Below, piece after piece: positions 36,306-44,444 of a stretch of DNA of 64,000 nucleotides. Position 1 is the stretch's first letter. Every line of letters starts with the position of its first letter. The stretch covers positions 1 to 64,000 of the forward strand of contig CAZNRN010000013.1 of NCBI GenBank assembly GCA_964575605.1, given 5' to 3'. The notes under the pieces are model-generated. The model had not been told where the DNA came from and did not search any database. It saw only the letters and a list, made by a program, of their open reading frames with translations. The translations under genes and the position numbers were made by a program. The DNA comes from JAPWJZ01 sp964575605. Its GTDB lineage: Bacteria > Pseudomonadota > Alphaproteobacteria > Micavibrionales > UBA2020.

Positions 36306-36331
36306 CCCTCTCCCCTTGCGGGAGGGGAGAG
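36306..36331. repeat. Short CCCTCTCCCC...GGGGAGAG hairpin, REP-like
   Basis: The CTCTCCCC-TTGCGGGA-GGGGAGAG type dyad lies 8 bases after the serpin stop. It resembles dispersed palindromic units seen in many proteobacteria. It has no T tract, so it is a poor rho-independent terminator. Confidence 0.45.
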
Positions 36332-36338
36332 CAAAGCT

Positions 36339-37583
36339 TTATTTCGACGTCCCCGGGTCATTCACCGCGCCCAGGAAAAACACCGCGCCGGTCAGCGTAT
36401 CCTGCAGCGCGAACACGAAGGAACGGTCGAAGGCGATATTGATGCGTTTGGGTTCGCGCGGCATGGCGGAGCCGGCCATCATGGTTGTGGTGACGGCCGC
36501 GGCCTCCGAGCCTTCTTCGTCGGTCTTGAACACCACATCATGCGTGACGGCCGAGATAAACAGCGGCGAGGAGCCTTCGGTCACCATCTTCGAAAAATCC
36601 GCGCTTCCGGTGAAGGCGGTGGTGATGCCGAGCGCTTTCAATACGGGCACAAGGTCGTGATGCTGCTTCAATTCAATGCGCGGCAGCTCGACCGTACCCG
36701 CGACGTTTTCATAGCCGTAGAGGTCGAGCCATGCGGGCGCATCGGTTTCCTGCTGCGCCAGCCAGTCGCGCGCTGATAGTTTCGCATCGGTCGGGCGCAG
36801 CAGCACGATACGGGTGGGGGTTGCGCCTTCCGCGCCATATGTCATCGTCACGGCCTGATAGCCGTCTTTTTCCTGCCAGCGGATATCGCCGTCGGCGAAC
36901 TGGCGTTTCATCATCGGCACGGTGATTTCCTTGCCGCCGTCCTGCGCAAATTTTTTATCGGTGGTGTCGGATTTGTCGAAGGGATAGGTCCACTTGCCCT
37001 TGAAATACAGCGCCGAAGCCAGCACCATCGCATCCGATGGCTGCAGCTGGCTGATGATTTTGGTGATCAGGCCTTTAGTGTTATCGCCCGCCCATGTGTT
37101 GATTTTATCGACTGTGGCTTTGTCGCCGAAATCTTCCGCGCTCATCGACGCCTTGAAATTTTCGGTGGCCATCTTGGCATAGCTGTCCGAGAGTTTCGCC
37201 AGCGCCTTGTTCACCCAGATGCCGTTGGCGGTGAGCAGGTCGACCTTGCCTTTCGCGTTGTCGAGCAGCGCGGTGTTGAGGCCTGCGAAGGCCGTGGTGC
37301 CCGCATCCATCGCGCCGTCCTTGCCGAACAGCGCGGTTTCGAATTCCTTCTTCGTCGCGCCCTCCGCGCCGCTGCCCACCAGCGCCATATTGGTCATCGC
37401 GTTATAGGGCGAGATGACGAGGTTATCGTTTTTATCCTCCTGCGCCTTCAGGGCTTCGCGCGCCATGGCCAGCGTAAAACGGTTCGCGTTGATCGCGGCT
37501 TCCCGTGCCGCATCGGTCTGCGCATGGGTGGCGGTGGTGGCCGAAAGCATAAGCGCGACGGCAGCAGCAATGGTCTTTTTCAT
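36339..37583 (-). CDS. Secreted serpin (serine protease inhibitor)
   Basis: The 414-residue protein has a signal peptide (cleavage near T-H-A-Q at about 22) and the serpin fold along its length (V-I-S-P-Y-N-A near 57, A-L-Y-F-K-G-K-W near 193). The reactive-loop hinge E-E-G-S-E-A-A-A-V-T-T-T near residue 355 fits the small-residue consensus needed for loop insertion, so it should be inhibitory. The P1 site falls in the A-G-S-A-M region, which suggests elastase- or subtilisin-like targets. Bacterial serpins are sporadic and may protect against foreign or self proteases. The final strand F-V-F-A-L-Q-D is intact. Confidence 0.93.
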   Translation of the reverse strand: MKKTIAAAVALMLSATTATHAQTDAAREAAINANRFTLAMAREALKAQEDKNDNLVISPYNAMTNMALVGSGAEGATKKEFETALFGKDGAMDAGTTAFAGLNTALLDNAKGKVDLLTANGIWVNKALAKLSDSYAKMATENFKASMSAEDFGDKATVDKINTWAGDNTKGLITKIISQLQPSDAMVLASALYFKGKWTYPFDKSDTTDKKFAQDGGKEITVPMMKRQFADGDIRWQEKDGYQAVTMTYGAEGATPTRIVLLRPTDAKLSARDWLAQQETDAPAWLDLYGYENVAGTVELPRIELKQHHDLVPVLKALGITTAFTGSADFSKMVTEGSSPLFISAVTHDVVFKTDEEGSEAAAVTTTMMAGSAMPREPKRINIAFDRSFVFALQDTLTGAVFFLGAVNDPGTSK

Positions 37584-38053
37584 GGAATTCCCCCTGTTGT
37601 ATGTCGAGGCTACCCCGCCTGTCCCGAGGTGGCAATCCGAGGCGTCATACAGGTTTGACGACCGGTATTTGAAATCCTTGGGAATTATTTTTGCCAGGGC
37701 CTCTAATGCCCTCGGGCAGGCTGAAAAGCGTGTCTTTATACGTCCCCGTGCGGCGGGCGGGGAGGTGAATGTAACGAAATCAAGTGGTTAGTGAGGGCGG
37801 GCGTGGATTTTGACCTCTGTAATCGGCTAATAAAATCAAAGGGTTACAAAGGGGCCGATTTTTAGCGTCGCATAACCCAAAAATTCGGTGTCATTCCGAG
37901 CGCAGCGAGGATTCCTCCCCGGGTAAGATTCCTCACTTCGTTCGGAATGACAGAAAGAAGGCGGCCTTGCGGCCGCACCGGATGCCGCCCTTCGGCGGCA
38001 TGGCAAGAGTACTGAAGCAAACTATTCTGAACTCTTTGATACCTCGGATCGTC
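37584..38053. other. Intergenic region with palindromic repeats
   Basis: About 470 bases with no convincing ORF. It contains the REP-like element at 37889-37952 and further GC-rich dyads just after it (GGCCTTGCGGCC and GCCGCCCTTCGGCGGC, about 37960-38000). The serpin promoter should lie at its left end, but I could not pick a clear one. Confidence 0.5.
37889..37952. repeat. REP-like palindromic element (TGTCATTCCGA / TCGGAATGACA)
   Basis: Perfect 11-base inverted repeats bound a 64-base element containing GCGCAGCGAGGATTCC and a partly symmetrical right half. Such units are dispersed in many bacterial genomes. I see one copy in this window. Confidence 0.6.
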
Positions 38054-38617
38054 TTATCTGACCGTAAAAACGCTTATAGCAGGCTGCGCTCCAATCATGA
38101 CTTGATCATCTGAAATAAATTTATAAGGCGGTACAACCAAATTTATCGTCGCAGGGCCATAACGCACACGTCCGGATTTATCGTATGCAGATAAACAACG
38201 GGAACAGAACCAGCCGCCAGGATACCAATAGCTCTGTGGATCAGTTGGTTTATTGCCGAACAGAAACATTCCGTCATAAGTGCAAAGCCCTACCACGAGT
38301 AGCCACTCATCATACCCTTGCTTAACACGTGATTCATCGCTTTGCGGATGTCGTAATATGCGCCAGTCTTCAGAACGAACTTCCGAAATATCTTGCTTGG
38401 TACGACGATAAATAAAAACAGGCATGCGTCGCCAAGCCACAAAAGCGCGCTGTCCCGGCAATATCGATTTTAGTTCGGCATACGTGATATTTTGCGCAAG
38501 AGTATCTTCAGCCGGATTCATGCTATCGATGGCAACCCAGCCCGCCGCGCCTAAACCTAGTGCACCCATGGCGCAGCCAGTCATTGAAAGGAAGCTGCGG
38601 CGGCTGGTTTCTTTCAA
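38054..38617 (-). CDS. Rieske-like protein (cytochrome bc1 type) lacking canonical cluster ligands
   Basis: The start is TTG at 38617, two bases after the pyk stop, giving 187 residues. A twin-arginine signal S-R-R-S-F-L begins at residue 5, followed by a membrane anchor (14-31) and I-D-S-M-N-P, all typical of bc1 Rieske subunits. Later blocks also match (D-E-W-L-L-V-V-G near 103, G-G-W-F-C near 134, V-P-P-Y-K-F-I-S-D). The cluster motifs are broken. C-T-H-x-G-C is C112-T-Y-D-G-M117, and C-P-C-H-G-S is C138-S-R-C-L-S143. Both ligand histidines and both disulphide cysteines are replaced. It probably cannot hold a normal Rieske cluster. No cytochrome b or c1 gene is adjacent. Confidence 0.75.
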   Translation of the reverse strand: MKETSRRSFLSMTGCAMGALGLGAAGWVAIDSMNPAEDTLAQNITYAELKSILPGQRAFVAWRRMPVFIYRRTKQDISEVRSEDWRILRHPQSDESRVKQGYDEWLLVVGLCTYDGMFLFGNKPTDPQSYWYPGGWFCSRCLSAYDKSGRVRYGPATINLVVPPYKFISDDQVMIGAQPAISVFTVR

Positions 38618-38619
38618 AC

Positions 38620-40038
38620 TTATTCCACCCAAGCCACACGAAGAATATTCGTCGACCCCGGCGTGCCGAAGGGCACGCCCGCGGTAATCACCAGCCTCTG
38701 CCCCTTGTTCGCAATCTGGTGTTCCAGCGACAATTCGCAGGCTTTTTTCACCATGTCGCCGAAGTTGTCGACGTCTTTGGTGTGGACGGGGTAGACGCCG
38801 TAGGACAGTTGCAGGCGGCGCGCGGCGCTCATGCTCTCGGTTAAACACAGCACCGGCACGGCGGGGCGTTCGCGCGCGGTGCGCAAAGCGGTCGAGCCCG
38901 ATGTTGTGTAGTTGACGATGGCGGCGGCCGAAATCGTGCCCGCGACGGTGACGGCCGCGGCCGTGATGGCGTCGGGCGAGGTTTTGTCGGGGTCGGGGTG
39001 TTCGGCGTCCATGATTTTGCGGTACAGGTCGTCCTGTTCAACATCCACCGCGATGCGGTGCATGATGCTGACGGCTTCGATCGGGTATTCGCCGGAGGCG
39101 GTTTCGGCGGAGAGCATTACGGCGTCGGCGCCGTCGTAAATTGCCGTGGCGACGTCCGATGCCTCGGCGCGTGTCGGCCTTGGCGAGTTGATCATGCTTT
39201 CCAGCATCTGCGTCGCGACAATCACCGGCTTGCCCGCCTGGCGGCAGGCGTGGATGATGCGTTTTTGCACAGCGGGGACTTTTTCGGACGGGATTTCCAC
39301 GCCGAGGTCGCCGCGCGCCACCATTACCGCATCCGACAGGTCGATAATGGGGGCGAGGTGCGTGATGGCGGAGGGTTTTTCGAGTTTCGAAATAATCTTG
39401 GCGCGTCCGGCGATAAGCTTGCGTGCTTCCGCCACGTCTTCGGGGCGCTGCACGAAGGAGAGCGCAATCCAGTCGACGCCCATGCCGCAGGCGGCTTCGA
39501 GGTCGCGGCGGTCCTTGTCGGTGATGACGTTGGATTTCAAGATGACGTTGGGCAGGTTGACGCCCTTGCGGTCCATCAGCTTCTTGCCAGCCATGACTTC
39601 GGTTTCGACGAAATCCTTGCCCTTCTTGATGACGGTCAGGCGCACCTTGCCGTCGTCGAGCAAGACGTCGGCGCCTTCGACCAGCACTTCCATGACTTCG
39701 GGGTGCGGCAGGCAGACGCGCTGCTCGTTGCCGGGCTCGGGGTTGCTGTCCAGCGTGACGCGCATGCCCTTGGCGATATCGACCGAGCCGTTTTTAAACG
39801 TGCCGAGGCGCAGCTTGGGGCCCTGCAGATCGGCGAAGACGCCGATGGGGCAGCCGCATTGCTGTTCCAGCTCGCGGATGATCTTGATGCGTTTCTCGTG
39901 GTCTTCGTGCACGCCGTGGCTGAAGTTCAGGCGGAAGACGTCGACGCCTTCATCATATAACTGCTTCACCATTTCCGGCGTCGAGGACGCGGGGCCGAGG
40001 GTGGCGACGATCTTGGTCTTGCGGTTGCGGCGGGCCAT
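38620..40038 (-). CDS. pyk: Pyruvate kinase
   Basis: The start was taken at the ATG at 40038 (M-A-R-R-N-R-K-T-K-I-V-A-T-L-G-P-A-S), giving 472 residues; the longer frame adds 13 unlikely residues. Signatures are F-R-L-N-F-S-H-G near 36, A-D-L-Q-G-P-K-L-R near 70, the active-site I-S-K-L-E-K-P near 215 and M-V-A-R-G-D-L-G-V-E near 239. It converts phosphoenolpyruvate and ADP to pyruvate and ATP. The Rieske-like gene starts two bases after it. Confidence 0.96.
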   Translation of the reverse strand: MARRNRKTKIVATLGPASSTPEMVKQLYDEGVDVFRLNFSHGVHEDHEKRIKIIRELEQQCGCPIGVFADLQGPKLRLGTFKNGSVDIAKGMRVTLDSNPEPGNEQRVCLPHPEVMEVLVEGADVLLDDGKVRLTVIKKGKDFVETEVMAGKKLMDRKGVNLPNVILKSNVITDKDRRDLEAACGMGVDWIALSFVQRPEDVAEARKLIAGRAKIISKLEKPSAITHLAPIIDLSDAVMVARGDLGVEIPSEKVPAVQKRIIHACRQAGKPVIVATQMLESMINSPRPTRAEASDVATAIYDGADAVMLSAETASGEYPIEAVSIMHRIAVDVEQDDLYRKIMDAEHPDPDKTSPDAITAAAVTVAGTISAAAIVNYTTSGSTALRTARERPAVPVLCLTESMSAARRLQLSYGVYPVHTKDVDNFGDMVKKACELSLEHQIANKGQRLVITAGVPFGTPGSTNILRVAWVE

Positions 40039-40164
40039 GTTGATTCCGGTGACTGTTATATTGGCGGTATATTGCACCGCAGCGCGGGTATTGTCTCCCC
40101 TAAATTAGGCCTAATCACTTGAAATAGTGAGGGGATTTTCTGTAATTTTCCTTATTCCCCGGCC

Positions 40165-40194
40165 TTGACTCATTTGCCGCACTTGCTGTATTAT
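40165..40194 (+). promoter_or_regulatory. Promoter of ankyrin gene D
   Basis: TTGACT (40165-40170), 18 bases, then TATTAT (40189-40194). The stretch TTATGTTAAAT at 40191-40201 recurs exactly at 43630-43640 in front of ankyrin gene F. Confidence 0.6.
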
Positions 40195-40246
40195 GTTAAA
40201 TCATTGTTTAAGGGGATGATTTAACGATGAATTTCAAGGGGCATCC

Positions 40247-40972
40247 ATGACAGCGGACGATATTCGCGCCGCCCGTTTCTTCACCGCCGTCGAAAGCGGC
40301 GACGTTAATACCGTGCGCACGATGGCCGCGGCCGACCCCGGCCTGCTGTCATGTCATTGCAAGGATGACCAGAAGCAGCCCGACAAGACCGCGCTCCATA
40401 TCGCCGTCAAGACATCCAACCATCTGATGCTGGAAACGCTGCTTGATCTGGGCGCGCCGATTGACGCGACCGACCGCTACGGCCTCACGCCCCTGCTCTA
40501 CTCCGCGCAGTACAAGGACAGGCGCATCGCGGAGCTGCTGATAGCAGCCGGCGCCGACCCGCGCGAGACGACCGACGACGGCCTGACGACCGTCATGTTA
40601 GCAGCGGAGGTGGGCGCGGTGCCGCTGGTCGAGCTTTTCGTGTCAAAAGGCGTCGACGTGAACGCCCTGCGCAGCGGCTGGATGACCGCACTGCATTTCG
40701 CGCGCAACCCCGGCAACGCCTATGAAACCGTGTGCTGCCTGCTGGCGGCGGGCGCCGACCCCGCGCGGACGGGCCCCGGCTTCGAGACCGCGGCCGAGCT
40801 TGCCACCCGCATGGGCAACCCCGGCTACGGCAAGACCATCATCGCAGCGCAGCGCGCGGTGGAGCTGAAGGCCGAAGCAAAAGCCCTGACCGACCGGCAA
40901 GACCAGGACGTGCTGGCGAACGGCCTGCCGCAGGAATTCGCCGTGCGCAAACCTTTTACCTTTAAAAAATAA
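40247..40972 (+). CDS. Ankyrin repeat protein D with RKPFTFKK tail
   Basis: A 241-residue protein with AAGGGG five bases before the ATG. Five or so ankyrin repeats cover residues 10-200 (K-T-A-L-H-I-A-V, L-T-P-L-L-Y-S-A, L-T-T-V-M-L-A-A-E, M-T-A-L-H-F-A-R). A short helical Ala/Lys segment follows, then the end F-A-V-R-K-P-F-T-F-K-K. There is no signal peptide. The N-terminal phrase R-F-F-T-A-V-E-S-G-D is like F-F-E-A-A-R-A-G-D of protein C and F-F-D-A-I-A-R-G-D of protein F, so these are paralogues. Confidence 0.9.
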   Translation: MTADDIRAARFFTAVESGDVNTVRTMAAADPGLLSCHCKDDQKQPDKTALHIAVKTSNHLMLETLLDLGAPIDATDRYGLTPLLYSAQYKDRRIAELLIAAGADPRETTDDGLTTVMLAAEVGAVPLVELFVSKGVDVNALRSGWMTALHFARNPGNAYETVCCLLAAGADPARTGPGFETAAELATRMGNPGYGKTIIAAQRAVELKAEAKALTDRQDQDVLANGLPQEFAVRKPFTFKK

Positions 40973-40999
40973 ACGGCCCGGGAAAAGCCGCGGGCCGTT
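40961..40999 (-). terminator. Terminator of the small gene at 41029-41277
   Basis: AACGGCCCG (40972-40980) pairs with CGGGCCGTT (40991-40999). Read on the minus strand it is followed by TTTATTTTTT. It overlaps the end of ankyrin gene D. Confidence 0.65.
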
Positions 41000-41028
41000 G
41001 AAGTGCATCGAATATTCTTGCTTGTTGC

Positions 41029-41277
41029 TTAGGGCTGCACGGGCGGCGGGAAGCCGTTGTGCCAGCCTTTGTCCCAGCCATCCGCCGGACGGCGCTTGCC
41101 GTTGAGCTGGTCCATGATGAATTGCGATGCCGCCGACTGGAAGGAACGGTCGAGGTAGCTTTCCTCGCGGCGGACGGGCTTCACGCCCGGCAGCTCGGCC
41201 GCGGCGCAAAACGCGCGGGAGAGTGCATCGGCGAAGTCCTTCTCGTTTTCAAAAATCGACATCTTTTTCATCTTCAC
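41029..41277 (-). CDS. Hypothetical 82-residue protein
   Basis: The product starts M-K-M-K-K-M-S-I-F-E-N-E-K-D-F-A and is hydrophilic, ending with a Trp/Gly/Pro-rich tail (D-G-W-D-K-G-W-H-N-G-F-P-P-P). It has no membrane segment. It is divergent from ankyrin gene E and ends in a good terminator, which supports a real transcript. No family recognised. Confidence 0.6.
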   Translation of the reverse strand: MKMKKMSIFENEKDFADALSRAFCAAAELPGVKPVRREESYLDRSFQSAASQFIMDQLNGKRRPADGWDKGWHNGFPPPVQP

Positions 41278-41407
41278 ACCTGTGTTCTCGTTGCGGCGTC
41301 AAAGCGTTCTAAGGCTGCTTTGGTTCCCGCGGTTCGCTTGATGCGCGCAACATGCTGCTGCGCCGCATCAATGTCAACAAGGCCATGAAAATAAATTGAA
41401 AATTGCC

Positions 41408-41423
41408 GTGAACGTTTGTTCAC
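41408..41423. promoter_or_regulatory. Perfect 16-base palindrome GTGAAC-GTTT-GTTCAC-type operator candidate
   Basis: GTGAAC (41408-41413), GTTT, GTTCAC (41418-41423) lies between the divergent small gene (start 41277) and ankyrin gene E (start about 41512). The GAAC-N4-GTTC core resembles the LexA box of Gram-positive bacteria rather than the usual alphaproteobacterial GTTC-N7-GTTC. The regulator is not identified. Confidence 0.4.
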
Positions 41424-41511
41424 CTGCAACTAATGACGCGCTGCAGCGTTAAGACGGGTAATAAAATTACCCGAGCGCGGGAGGCACCCCCCCCCCACGC
41501 CAGACTCGAGT

Positions 41512-42348
41512 ATGTTGACCCGCAGAAACCCCCGTGTTATGCCAAATACCATGATAAAAAAGCAGTTCAACAAGCGCGCCAAGCCCGCGGGTGGCTTCCG
41601 CCCCGACATGGCCGACCGCTTCCTCGACGAGGTCGAGGCGGGACGCGAGCCCTATGTCGCGCGCATGTTGTCGAAGCATCCGTCGCTGGTGCATGCCGTG
41701 CGCATCTACGACCAGCACGACAACTATGTCGAAAAATCCGCGCTGCATATCGCGGCGATGGAAGACCGCGCGCGCATCGTTCAATTGTTGTTAGAAGCAG
41801 GTGCGCCCGCGGATACGCAGGACGCCGAGGGCGAAACCGCGCTGATGGACGCCGCCACGAACAACAGCCACAACGCGATGAAAGTGCTGATCCACGCGGG
41901 CGCAAATGTCTCGCAGCGCGGGCAGAAAGGCATGACGCCGCTGATCCGCGCCGCGCGCAACAACAGCCATGAATGCGCGAAACTCCTGCTGCGCGCGGGC
42001 GCCCGTATCAATACGCCGGACAATACGGGCGAAACGCCGCTGCACGCCGCCGTCTACGGCGCGATTGAAATCGAAGACCAGCCTGACGAGCGCAAGATGC
42101 TGCGCCTGCTGCTGGAAAAAGGCGCCAACGCCGATATCACCGACGGCAACTGCATGACGCCCGCCGATACCGCAAGGTCGGAAGGCAAGCGCGAGCTTGC
42201 CAATTTCATCGAGGATTACGCGGAACAAGTCGTGGAGATGAAAGCGCTGGATGAATCGCAACGCGAACAAAAAGCGCTGAACGTGCTGCGCGAAGGCTCG
42301 ATCCGCCCCATCACGGCGCGCAAGCCGATACAGTTCAAGCGGCAGTAA
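41512..42348 (+). CDS. Ankyrin repeat protein E with RKPIQFK tail
   Basis: Up to 278 residues from the ATG at 41512; Met codons at 41539 and 41551 are alternative starts and none has a strong ribosome site. About six ankyrin repeats run from residue 30 to 240 (S-A-L-H-I-A-A-M, E-T-A-L-M-D-A-A, M-T-P-L-I-R-A-A, E-T-P-L-H-A-A-V). A helical Glu/Lys/Gln segment follows, and the end is I-T-A-R-K-P-I-Q-F-K-R-Q. There is no signal peptide. It is followed after 4 bases by a Sel1-like gene, so the two are probably cotranscribed. Confidence 0.88.
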   Translation: MLTRRNPRVMPNTMIKKQFNKRAKPAGGFRPDMADRFLDEVEAGREPYVARMLSKHPSLVHAVRIYDQHDNYVEKSALHIAAMEDRARIVQLLLEAGAPADTQDAEGETALMDAATNNSHNAMKVLIHAGANVSQRGQKGMTPLIRAARNNSHECAKLLLRAGARINTPDNTGETPLHAAVYGAIEIEDQPDERKMLRLLLEKGANADITDGNCMTPADTARSEGKRELANFIEDYAEQVVEMKALDESQREQKALNVLREGSIRPITARKPIQFKRQ

Positions 42349-42352
42349 CAGC

Positions 42353-42994
42353 ATGAAAAAGAAATTCGTTTTTCCCGCCGTCTGTGCCGCCGTCGTGCTG
42401 GGCTTTGCCGCGCTGAACCTGCATATCGCGCATCTTACGCCCGCCCAAGCCTGGAAAAAGCTGACTGGATATATTTTCACTTCCCCCTGCGAAAGCGCCT
42501 ACGGGGGAAGCGAAGCAGAAGGAAAACAGCCGGCATACCTGCTCGCCTGTCAGGCAGAGGCTGGGGACGACGAGGCAGAGCAGCTTTCCTATATAGGTTA
42601 TATAAAGTTCAGGGAAGGGGAGCGCGCACAGGCGGATGCTTATTTCATGCAGGCGGCCAAAATCCTGGAGCGTCGCGCCTATGGCGGCGATGCGCTTGCG
42701 CAATACAGGCTTGGTGTGGTTTATGCGATCGCGCTGCAAAAGAACGGCGCGGCAGCCGGTAAATGGCTTTGCATGGCGGCAGAAAATGGCGTCACCGCTG
42801 CGGCCGATACTTACAAATTCCTGAAATCGGGCGCGCTTTACCGGCCGTTGTATACCGGCGACGATGCTTTCGTGCGCGAAGACGCGCCTGACTGCAAGCC
42901 TTCCGCTTTTACTTCCGAAAAGCCCGGTTTGACGCCCGGAATTGCCTATCGCGTATGCGCGACGGGGGAAGGCGCCGAGGGCTGCTTCTGGTAA
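42353..42994 (+). CDS. Exported Sel1/TPR-like protein
   Basis: The 213-residue protein has an N-terminal hydrophobic segment (residues 5-24) that is a signal or anchor. Two or three Sel1-like helical repeats follow at about 70-160 (A-Y-G-G-D-A-L-A-Q-Y-R-L-G-V-V-Y). The last 55 residues contain three cysteines. Base composition is slightly less GC-rich than the ankyrin gene before it. It is probably periplasmic; role unknown. Confidence 0.7.
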   Translation: MKKKFVFPAVCAAVVLGFAALNLHIAHLTPAQAWKKLTGYIFTSPCESAYGGSEAEGKQPAYLLACQAEAGDDEAEQLSYIGYIKFREGERAQADAYFMQAAKILERRAYGGDALAQYRLGVVYAIALQKNGAAAGKWLCMAAENGVTAAADTYKFLKSGALYRPLYTGDDAFVREDAPDCKPSAFTSEKPGLTPGIAYRVCATGEGAEGCFW

Positions 42995-43002
42995 GTTGAG
43001 TC

Positions 43003-43521
43003 TTACATGCCTTGCAACGCCGGCAGTTCTTCCAGCACCGTGGTGCTATGCGTGCCGGGTTCGACGTTCAGGTAGGTCATGCGCAGCACGCCGTCGGGAT
43101 CGATCAGGAAAGTGTTGCGCTGCGTCTGCGACAGGAAACCGGTTTCGGCGGCGGAGCCGTAAGCGCGGCTGACCTCGCCTTTCGTGTCGGCCAGCAGCGT
43201 ATAGGTCAGGCCCTGCGACGCGCGGAATTTTGCGTGGCTGGCGGCGTCATCCATGCTGACCCCCACAATCTCGGCGTTCAGCGCCTTGTACTTGTCTATG
43301 TCCCCCTGGAATTGCTTGGCTTCGAGCGAGCAGCCGGGCGTGCCGTCCTTGGGATAAAAATAGAGCACCACCCACTTGCCCTTGAAATCGGAGAGCGACA
43401 CTTCCTTGCCGTCCTGCGACTGCAGCTTGAAGGCGGGCGCAGGCTTGCCCTCCGCCGGCGTATCGGCAAAGGCGGGTGCGATAAGGAGCATAAGGGCGAC
43501 AAGGGCGAATAAGATTTTCAT
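43003..43521 (-). CDS. Exported peroxiredoxin (AhpC/TSA, PrxQ/Bcp-like)
   Basis: The 172-residue protein has a signal peptide (M-K-I-L-F-A-L-V-A-L-M-L-L, cleavage near A-F-A-D). A thioredoxin fold follows with the peroxidatic Cys in K-D-G-T-P-G-C-S-L-E-A near residue 64. No second Cys is nearby, so it would act as a one-Cys enzyme. It reduces peroxides in the periplasm, which is less common for PrxQ-type enzymes. Confidence 0.88.
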   Translation of the reverse strand: MKILFALVALMLLIAPAFADTPAEGKPAPAFKLQSQDGKEVSLSDFKGKWVVLYFYPKDGTPGCSLEAKQFQGDIDKYKALNAEIVGVSMDDAASHAKFRASQGLTYTLLADTKGEVSRAYGSAAETGFLSQTQRNTFLIDPDGVLRMTYLNVEPGTHSTTVLEELPALQGM

Positions 43522-43606
43522 GGGGATGTCTTTCCTGCAAAAGATTTCATCCAGCCTAGCCGAAATTAGTTAATAAAAACAACCCCCTGCCTTGGCCCCG
43601 CTGCCG

Positions 43607-43636
43607 TTGACTCCCTCCCTTCTTGTGTGTTATGTT
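43607..43636 (+). promoter_or_regulatory. Promoter of ankyrin gene F
   Basis: TTGACT (43607-43612), 18 bases, then TATGTT (43631-43636). Transcription would start near 43643, which argues for the ATG at 43665 and against starts at 43623 or 43632. Confidence 0.55.
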
Positions 43637-43664
43637 AAATGCGATTTCGAGGGATTTCAAGGAT

Positions 43665-44387
43665 ATGGCGGATAGGATCACACAGGACGAATTTTTCGAC
43701 GCGATTGCGCGGGGTGACCGCGCGATGGTGGAGGACGTCATGCGCCAGCGCCCCTTTGCCGCGGGCTGGGGGATGGAGATTTCGGCGGGCATGAAGCTGG
43801 CGGGCGGCGGGTTGCGCATGCCGCTGCACCAGGCCGCGCTGTTCGGGCAAAAAGAGGTTGCGAAGATTTTTATCGACGCGGGCGCCGATTTGGAGGCGAA
43901 GGACAAGGAACTCAACACGCCGCTGCTGGTCGCGATCGAAGCGGGCAGCAAGGATATCGCGCTGATGCTGCTGGAGGCGGGCGCGGATGCGAATTGCCGC
44001 GGCGGCCTTGAAACCACGCCAATCATGCGCGCGGCGCGCTGCAGGGGATATGCGCTTATCGGGCCGCTGGTAAAAGCGGGCGGCAATATCAACGCGACCG
44101 ATGACAGCGATTGCACCGCGCTGCACGTGGCATCGCAGCGCGAGGATTATAAAATGATGGCGCTGCTGGTCAGCAACGGCATCGACACCACCATCAAGAA
44201 CGCCGCGGGCTTCACCGCCGGCGGGCAGGACGCGAAAAAAATCGCCTACCTGCAGGGTTGCACCGACCGCATCGCCGAGGAAAAAGCCTTTATCGAGAAC
44301 CAGGTCGACATGATGACGCGCGGCAGCGACGGGGCGGTGGCGGTGCGCAAGCCGTTAAAATTCAAAGACAATCCAGCATCCCCTTGA
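43665..44387 (+). CDS. Ankyrin repeat protein F with RKPLKFK tail
   Basis: From the ATG at 43665 the protein has 240 residues (M-A-D-R-I-T-Q-D-E-F-F-D-A-I-A-R-G-D). GAGGG lies 11 bases upstream, and the promoter position excludes earlier starts. About five ankyrin repeats (M-P-L-H-Q-A-A-L, N-T-P-L-L-V-A-I, T-P-I-M-R-A-A, C-T-A-L-H-V-A-S) are followed by the end A-V-R-K-P-L-K-F-K plus a short D-N-P-A-S-P. There is no signal peptide. Confidence 0.88.
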   Translation: MADRITQDEFFDAIARGDRAMVEDVMRQRPFAAGWGMEISAGMKLAGGGLRMPLHQAALFGQKEVAKIFIDAGADLEAKDKELNTPLLVAIEAGSKDIALMLLEAGADANCRGGLETTPIMRAARCRGYALIGPLVKAGGNINATDDSDCTALHVASQREDYKMMALLVSNGIDTTIKNAAGFTAGGQDAKKIAYLQGCTDRIAEEKAFIENQVDMMTRGSDGAVAVRKPLKFKDNPASP

Positions 44388-44444
44388 AACTGTCATCTTA
44401 TGGGAATATAGTCCGGCAGCTTTTGCAAAAAGGACTTTTACTCC

